This document shows positions 57,216 through 64,000 of a stretch of 64,000 bases of DNA, piece by piece. The translations under genes were made by a program, and so were the position numbers. Under the pieces are notes generated by a model. That model was not told where the DNA came from. It did no database searches and worked only from the letters and a program-made list of their open reading frames with translations. This DNA is from Apostichopus japonicus (taxonomy: Eukaryota; Echinodermata; Holothuroidea; Aspidochirotida; Stichopodidae): contig NC_092565.1 in NCBI RefSeq assembly GCF_037975245.1, forward strand, positions 11,092,499 through 11,156,498, in the 5' to 3' direction. Each line of letters begins with the position of its first letter. Position 1 is the first letter of the stretch.

Positions 57216-58910
57216 GAATACCTAGCCCTAAAATATGGGTCTCAAGCCTGCAATTTCTCAGATTGCACGTAAAAGTCTGTAAAAACATAGTAATTTGTAT
57301 ATTCGATGGTGTTTTAAGAGAGTAGCTATTACTCGTAGTGTACTCGCAAAGACGTTTTTGAGTGTAGTAAGGGGATGTTGGAGAACTGGCTGAAATGAAG
57401 CAAGTCATTGGCCTAAGACGAAGTTGTGTTGCGCTTACCGGTACTCACACTCACTGCTTCCACTTTTCACGGGGCGTGAAGACGCGGTTGGGGTGACAAT
57501 GTGGTCTATAGCCAGGGGACGGGCCGACGGTCCCCCCAGCATTTACTAAAATTATTACACCTATATAGTATACGTGTGCATCGGACAGATCGACAAGTAT
57601 GCATTGAAAAATGGGCAGATGCACGTTTCGGAGCCTTGGTAAATATTGGGGGGCTTATCATGCATTTGCCCCCTCAACTTTTTCATTGGGGGGAAGAGCC
57701 CCCCAAGCCCCCCGGTTCCGCCGCCACTGCCCCCTCCCCCTTTGGAAAATTTTCGCATACGGAGGATGGGCTAGATGCAAAATGCTGCCACATTTGATGC
57801 TAAATTCGATCTGAAGATATCTCCAGAAATTGCTATTTTTGAGGTAATGATTTTAACAAGGCGCAGAATTTTGCAGAGGATATGAACCACATGCTGTCGA
57901 TATTATGCCTAACCCTATCAATAGAACCTACATTTGTTGAATTAATGTGTGCATGACCCCCGACTCCTTTCTTGTCCTTCTCGTTTTCTCCCATTATCTA
58001 TTAAGATGTAACAGGTTCCAGCATCGTTATTGGCTCCTATCAGGGATCTCACCATGCAATCCAAAGTTGGATCACACATCGAGTATGGCTCAGTATGCAG
58101 GTGTGAACATTCGCCATTTGTTCCTACAAGCATCTGACCTCAAATGACCTCTGCACCCCCTACACAACAGGGTAAATATATGGGTCCACAAATATAGGCA
58201 AGTATGGTGCCTGAGGACCCTCACATTCTCACATTTCGTCAGCTCCTAACCTGTCAACCTCAGACCAAGCAGGGGCGTATCCAGGGGGGCGCAACAGGCG
58301 CGCCCCCCCCCCCTATTGGCCGTCATCAAAAAAAAAAAGTTTAGCAAAATAAAAAATAAAAAATAAAAACATTGATGACGACCTTTATGTGAGATGTCGG
58401 TGATCGCTCAACCCCCCCCCCCCCCCTCCCGTATGCTTTATTTTTTGTTTGCCAAAAAAAGGTTCTGGCGAAGTTCGGCGGCATAATAGTTTTAGAAACA
58501 TAGATGGTAATTGTGTTTGTATTATCACTATAAACACTAAATGACATGCCAGCCATACTAAATTGTGCATTTTGTGTCCATATTTACTGGAAATGTTGCC
58601 TATTATTAAGGTCGAAAAATGGATCACATATGGCCATGGGCGGCGATCCTGGGTGGAGGGGGGGATATATCCTTTCATGAAAATGGGTGGAGGGGATGTA
58701 ATGCACCATTTCCCCCCCCCCCACCAAATGCCAGGGATAAGAATATTTTCATGCCACATTTATGCATCTTCGTTAATGTACGGCTCTTTTTTAGCTTCAT
58801 TTCTCGCCTACCATACACGCAGTGCGATCTTTTCAAATAAAGCGTCTTTATAAAGCAAAAATAGTTGACTGTAGGCTTCATTGGCCCTATAACAACAAAA
58901 TGTATTATTG

Positions 58911-58950
58911 CGCCCCCCCCCCCCATTGGAAAATCCTGGATACGCCCCTG
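58911..58950 (-). mobile_element. Right inverted end of a 2.15-kb G-tract element
   Basis: Cgccc-run then attggaaaatcctggatacg and cccctg, the reverse complement of the end at 56800. No clear target duplication flanks the pair. Confidence 0.7.
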
Positions 58951-59165
58951 CAACCGATGGTGGCGCTCCGCTTAGACAGTCTCTACACATAAGCCCCCCC
59001 CTAATAATTTTCCCGTTCCGCCGCGCCTGGAGGGGGGCACCCCCTCCCCTAAGACCCCTCCCCCAGGACGGCGATCCGTATCCACCTAAGTGCCCCCATC
59101 AAATGCTGGTGCCCCCCTGTGCCCCCCCCCCCCCCAGACTGAAAAGTCTGGTGACGCTACTGGGT

Positions 59166-60952
59166 GTCTAACACTTCTGTTACATCTCATTCAGACTAGG
59201 TCAGATTACCAGCATCAGATGTTTGAATGTTTCTTTGTGCGCGAGTCTCCACTCCCTTTAATATTGTTTATCTAGATTCACACCTCCTGTGCGGAGTCTT
59301 GTTACAGTATTGCGGTAACCTGTTTTGGAAGTAATTGTAAATGTATCATACTGAGTACTTTTCTCTGTGTTTGTGTCGGCATAGTGAATGAGTGTAAAAC
59401 TGACTCAGCAGTTTGAATAATATTAAGCATTGAACCACTTGGGACCTGGAGACAATTTAATCCTGTCTTGAGGTTAAGGCCCACCCGTTACTTATATTGC
59501 TGACCCATTGTCTTCATTTCTCTGACAAAAGGAAAGGAAGGTTGCAGATACAATACATTATATTGATGGTTACACTGTTACAATTTCATACAAGTATAGC
59601 GTTTTCAATTCATACATATTGGTATAGTTGTAAATCACTTAATCTCGTTTGTTCGAATTAATGATATAAGCGCTGCAATCGGGGCGGCTGGACGTATTAC
59701 TAGGTCGAAAATATCGCGCAAGCGTATCTGATGCATTTGAGACGGCCAATGTGCCGCCAGGTTGAGACACATGCAAAGGCCCTTTCCCCATTCTCAGTGA
59801 TCGTGAAAGATGTTATAGCATATTCTGCAAGCAATGTGTCATCTTGGGCCTGTAGCGTACGTAGCCGCTCGGATCACTGAACCAGTAGAAAATTAATTCT
59901 TCAGTCCGCCCCTAATTAAACGTGGATGGGTCACCGTGAGGCGCAGTCGGTCCCCAACATGGAGCCGCCATCGTTGCTTCGGTAAGGGTCGCAGGCGTCA
60001 CGGTTTGTCGTGATCAAGATTGTCGTCGCCATCGTCTCAGCGCGTCACCGTGATATTACATACCATCGACAACGTCGTGCACCCGGTCATCGGCAATACG
60101 AACTTCATTTTAATCATATATCTTTATCGTCAATGACAGATACATCACTATCATCGTAACTGGTGGTCGCCATAATCATCGACAAGGACATTTTGATCGC
60201 CATGTCCCATCGTTACGTCGTATCCGCGATCGTCAAGGTTACATAATCCTCTTAGACATTTTGATCGTCATCATGATGTTAAAGGTCATGGACACCGCCG
60301 TCGGCGTAAGTATGCATGGTTATCATAGTCATGAAAGTACGATCATAGTTGTCACTTATCGTTGTCACGGTAACGGTCAAATCATAACGCCCCTCCATCG
60401 CCATGGTAATTCTGATGCTGGCGTTATTAACAATTTTGTTGCAACACGTTGAATTGAAGAGATTAATTAAGCTGTTAATTCGTCATTTTGTAACATTGAA
60501 ATTGTTACAATGAGGACTGTATGAGCGTAATCCATAATTTTGTCGCAAAATGATGAATTGTTGAATTTCATAATCGATCAATCATCTTTTTATTGGAAAT
60601 TGTTAAATAATAACAGATTGCATCATGGTCTATTGCAGAACTCCGTACATTCACAGTGCCCAACTGAAGAAGCGCCCTGATTGTAACATATTCCTATGAC
60701 GTAACGCCATAGGGAAACACACACTGTGCGTATCGTTCCCATTGCCTAACACACGAATCACGTATCGTTCCAACCATCATTCGCCACGTTATGGGAAAAC
60801 GGACCGTATCGTTCCACGTATCGTTCGAACAGTACGTTAGTATGTATTCTGCTATGGTGTTATATCATTGGACAATGCACAAATAAGACACCTAGACCAC
60901 CAGTTTTTCATCTATCAAGACAAGTTATAATGTGGCAAGTTGCATTGCCTAA
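59166..60952. other. No gene recognised; CG/ATC-word-rich segment in the second half
   Basis: From about 59930 to 60430 the words catcgtc, cgtcatc and catggt recur at irregular spacing on both strands, as in a decayed tri- or hexanucleotide repeat. Around 60730-60840 the word cgtatcgttc occurs five times. No exon is recognised. Confidence 0.5.
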
Positions 60953-62072
60953 TGCAGGCGTCACACTATCCCGAAGTTGACACCAGATGGCCATACGAAT
61001 ATGGAATTTTGAATTTCGCACGAATATGGTCCCGAACTTGGTAAACAGCCAATCAACAGCCGAAGCGAGTACGACGCCTACAGAAGGTCACGCGATGGCA
61101 CCCGAACCACACACGAAGGCAAAACGAAGACGTGCATTTCTATTAAGAAGTTTACCCGCAGGACACACGAATGCCACACGGAGGCCACGCGGTGGCTACA
61201 TGACGACGTATATCGATAAGTACATTATCGAATGCTATAGGAAGGCAAATAGAAAGAAATGACAAAGTAAAATAAGATAATGCTTTGTTATTGTAAGAGG
61301 AGGTGCTGGGCCTGTAAGAGTTGCCCATCATGCTCTCTGAGGTACATTAAAAGAAGCAATGCTGCTGCCTTCTTTTCCCTGGTTGTCTCATCACCAAAGT
61401 ATGCCATTCTGCAGGAACTGAATTGTGGTTAATTGTGATTGTGGTTTTGGGAGTTACATACGCCTCTACTCTGTAGAGTTGCTCAGGACTGACTGAGGAA
61501 GATGCTCTGAGGCTGGCCTTCATATGTCCACGTTACCATGACACCTGGGACACTTGAGGTTCTCAAATTCGGCGATATTCGCCGACACCATGGTCCAATC
61601 TCGATGTCATCGTACTATAATACGATGGTTATACGCGACGGCATTGCGAGGGCTTCACGTAGTCGTGTTGCCTTCATAAGACAATCGGCAGCTTCTTGTT
61701 ACCTTCGTATTTTCTTCGTTAGGCGAAAATGCGAGATGGCACCAATGATCACACGAAGTAAATACGAAGATGACACGATTTGATAAGATGCCCTCACGAT
61801 GGTATTACGAAGGGCAAAATGGACACACGAATGCAACACGAAAATGAACCTTCGCAATGTCTTCCGGCTTTTTTTTTTTGGCATGCCACAGATTTTGCCA
61901 CCGCTCACGAAGTTGCTGCCGGAGCCTGAAAAACTCCACCGGCGGTTATACGATGGCTTAAGATGCCCTCACCAATGGCCCGATGTTTTTACGATCAGAG
62001 CCGAATTTGAACATTTTCTTTATCGTGTGTCCATCTGGTGTCAACTTCGGGACAGTGTGACGCCGGCATAAA
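60953..62072. mobile_element. 1.1-kb element with terminal inverted repeats
   Basis: The left end (about 60957-60990, ggcgtcacactatcccgaag then ttgacaccagatgg) and the right end (about 62035-62066) are inverted repeats over some 35 bp with one or two mismatches. Inside both halves are many short words of the form cacgaa(g/t)gc and cacg(c/a)gatggc, as subterminal repeats. A short minus-strand frame lies in the middle. This is probably a non-autonomous DNA transposon; the superfamily is not determined. Confidence 0.8.
61288..61407 (-). CDS. Short frame inside the 1.1-kb element
   Basis: An ATG-started minus-strand frame of 39 codons (MAYFGDETTREKKAAALLLL, then a Leu/Gln-rich end). Its composition recalls the helical N-terminal pieces of PIF/Harbinger-type transposon proteins, but it is too short to assign. 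Base composition differs from the CGAA-rich sequence on both sides. It may be a leftover of the element's own gene. Confidence 0.25.
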   Translation of the reverse strand: MAYFGDETTREKKAAALLLLMYLREHDGQLLQAQHLLLQ

Positions 62073-62639
62073 ATGCTGTGGGTTCGTGGACAACTCTGAC
62101 ATCCACAGGGGGTCCGTGAGGGGATAAAGTTAGGGAAACCCTGCTAAAGAGAATTTCGACGTATTTAGATCATTCAATAGGAAGGAACAGGAGTACACAC
62201 ATGAGGTACGGATGTGAACATTAAAAATGAGGGAGATAACATTTATGTCACGAAGGTTTACACACCATCAAGAACACTGCTCATTCATTTCGAAGCTTTA
62301 CAAAATTCAAGTAGAATATTTGTATAGACATTCATATTTGGGATTTCAACTATGACGGGGATGGGTGGAGGGGGAAGAGGTTGGCGTGAAAGTTAGGGGA
62401 CCAAATTTGGAAAGGTTCAGGCCTATAGTCATGGAAACGTGTGAATGTCTCCTTACAATGAAAAGCAAAGCTTTACATCATTCCTTTATGAGCAAGAATC
62501 TTCATACTATTTTGTTTCAACATAAAAGATGAAAATGGTAGTTTTTTTGTACGAAAATGAAGAAATTCTTGGAAAACAAAGCGAAAAATATGGAACGCTT
62601 CACGATTTTGCGTGTCATCCTTGCGCTAAGAATCGCCAG

Positions 62640-62790
62640 ATCTTAGAGCTATTTTAGAGCAATGTTAGAACAGATTTGACCAATGAGGTATCTCCGTTGT
62701 TCTAAAATATATAATTTTAGATCAATGTTAGAACACGTCTCAGCCAATGACAATACAGTTTATATTTTTAGAGCATGACGTCAGTGCACC
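62640..62790 (+). promoter_or_regulatory. Possible promoter with two CCAAT boxes and a CRE
   Basis: CCAAT occurs at 62680-62684 and 62744-62748, and a perfect TGACGTCA at 62776-62783. A duplicated segment (tttaga(g/t)caatgttagaac) surrounds the CCAAT boxes. A related ttttagaac...caaccaatcg segment is at 63672-63725. The arrangement resembles a compact promoter, but it could be a repeat that happens to hold these words. Confidence 0.35.
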
Positions 62791-62932
62791 TGAAATTCTG
62801 AATACAACTTTTAGTTGCGAACAACTTGCGCTGCAGAAACTGTTATCTCTTCAAAATAATACAATTACAACGCGAATCGTAGACCAGTCTCCTGAAATTC
62901 GTAAAGGATTGATGGACATATTAACATCGCCG
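62747..62932 (+). CDS. Possible first exon of unknown gene
   Basis: A 62-codon open frame starting at ATG 62747 ends in phase at a good donor (CCG|GTAAGA, 62933). The later part (LALQKLLSLQNN, PEIRKGLMDILTS) has protein-like composition. I recognise no family and see no second exon before the window end. Confidence 0.25.
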
Positions 62933-62950
62933 GTAAGAAATAGTCTAAAG

Positions 62951-64000
62951 GATTTGACAAAGTAGATATATTCTGTATCTTTCTGTATCGTCACTAGGCA
63001 GGTATTTATCACAACGTTACTTTACTGATATAACGGTTCCGCGAATTTGTAATTAGACTTGGCCTACTGACACTGTACTGTGTCGGTTGCAGTACTGAGC
63101 AAGGCCTTGTTGTTATTAATTTATTATTAATTGCACTTAATTGTTAATGCTAACTGCTAACGTAAGTCCATAAAAGCCAACTCTGTAGTTCAGTATGTTA
63201 AACAAACCGAGGTTGGCTTATAATATTAACAAACAATACAGCACTCGATTTTATTATACAATTGGTGTTGTCACATTTGCATTTCCTAGGCAAATAATAA
63301 TTTCGGGAGAACACATGCGATTAAATTCCTCATTCGGTCGGTCGGTTGGTTCATTGATCGTCGCTCAACATAATAGCATAGGCTAGTGCTATGGTTACAT
63401 GATGTAGGTAATACTGAATGAAATTGGCATAAAAAATACTTGACAACATCGGTATTCTGCCCGGAGGCCGGAATGCCAAATATCATTGTTTGAGCTATGC
63501 TTTTTACTTTAATAAATGAGCTATCAGAGCATCTCCTCAAAGTGATGATATATCCACCCCCACTCCTCCACTACGGTATTTTAGCCACTGGTTAAGACAA
63601 TGAATTCCTTCGTTACCGTATCTATTTTATTTTCTTTCAGCCCACTAGCTTCATTATGCCTCTGAAATTTTAGAACATTTTAAGACGATTTCAACCAATC
63701 GCATTCATGGTATGTTCTAAAATTGAACAGTAGTTATCTGTATCACTATCAAGTGCTGTGACATTGAATCTTTGGTCTTTTTCTCTCACTAGTTGGGACT
63801 CGAGTGAATTACAGATATTGCAGTTTATTTCCAGTTTTCTGTGTGTTTTATTGGATTGAAGCTACCATTACTGAAAAGGAGTGTCTTTGTAAGTTTTTAA
63901 ATGAAAACAAAGTAATTTTCAGAATGAAATATGACGCAAACTTTTACAGTAGCGTCTATTCAAATAAGCACTGTATGTTTCGCATACTAGTTGCGCGAAT
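62951..64000. other. No gene recognised
   Basis: AT-rich sequence to the window end without a supported exon or element. The segment at 63672-63725 is related to the CCAAT-bearing repeat near 62660-62750. Confidence 0.4.

Larger units (their letters stand above)
56400..59165. repeat. Cluster of nested G-tract-ended interspersed repeats
   Basis: At least six elements or fragments with long G or C runs overlap here. An outer inverted pair carries cagtggcgtcgcc (56408) and ggtgacgctactgg (59150). An inner pair is at 56800-56843 and 58911-58950. Single ends lie at 57640-57730 (ending ggttccgccgccactg), 58266-58315 and 59000-59040. Interiors encode no transposase I can recognise. Open frames here are translations of G/C runs. 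Confidence 0.75.

Noticed and set aside
60987-61262. A 91-codon plus-strand frame rich in Arg and Thr
   Set aside because: It covers the subterminal CACGAA-type words of a TIR element and follows their periodicity; no family resemblance.

Overview
The window is animal nuclear DNA. It is AT-rich and intron-rich, with GT-AG introns, long gene-poor stretches and many families of tandem and interspersed repeats. Two complete genes can be read, both on the minus strand. One is a nitrate/nitrite-sensor (NIT) domain membrane guanylate cyclase, a family known from invertebrates. The other is SRP72, a subunit of the signal recognition particle. The gene content, the Penelope-like and CR1/L2-like retroelement remnants and the G-tract-ended repeats suggest a marine invertebrate deuterostome, most likely an echinoderm. 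The species assignment is inference.

Layout. Positions 1-5,500 hold repeats: degenerate AGGTCA-rich copies, tRNA-derived fragments, a 152-bp tandem array whose unit carries a tRNA-like promoter, and a three-copy array of large units with inverted arms. A CR1/L2-type retrotransposon 3' end lies at 7.0-7.4 kb. An 82-bp minisatellite of about 22 copies lies at 11.07-12.87 kb. A BEN-domain-like exon (minus) is at 13.3-13.5 kb, a hAT-like end is at 15.75 kb, and two copies of a G-tract-ended repeat are at 17.1-18.2 kb.

The guanylate cyclase gene covers 19,521-32,758 in six coding exons (1,887 nt, 628 codons plus stop). Exon 1 encodes the whole membrane sensor and the start of the catalytic domain; five short exons complete the cyclase. 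Its introns contain several AT microsatellites. The SRP72 gene covers 37,073-53,183 in 17 coding exons (2,004 nt, 667 codons plus stop). All exon phases join without a break. Its first intron contains a 2.8-kb insertion with inverted terminal repeats of about 280 bp around a broken Penelope-like reverse transcriptase.

The last 10 kb contain one weak exon candidate, a dense cluster of G-tract-ended inverted repeats (56.4-59.2 kb), a 1.1-kb element with terminal inverted repeats (60.95-62.07 kb), and a possible promoter/first exon near 62.7-62.9 kb. The two genes have unrelated roles (cGMP signalling at the membrane; co-translational targeting to the ER). Nothing suggests they work together beyond being neighbours on one strand.
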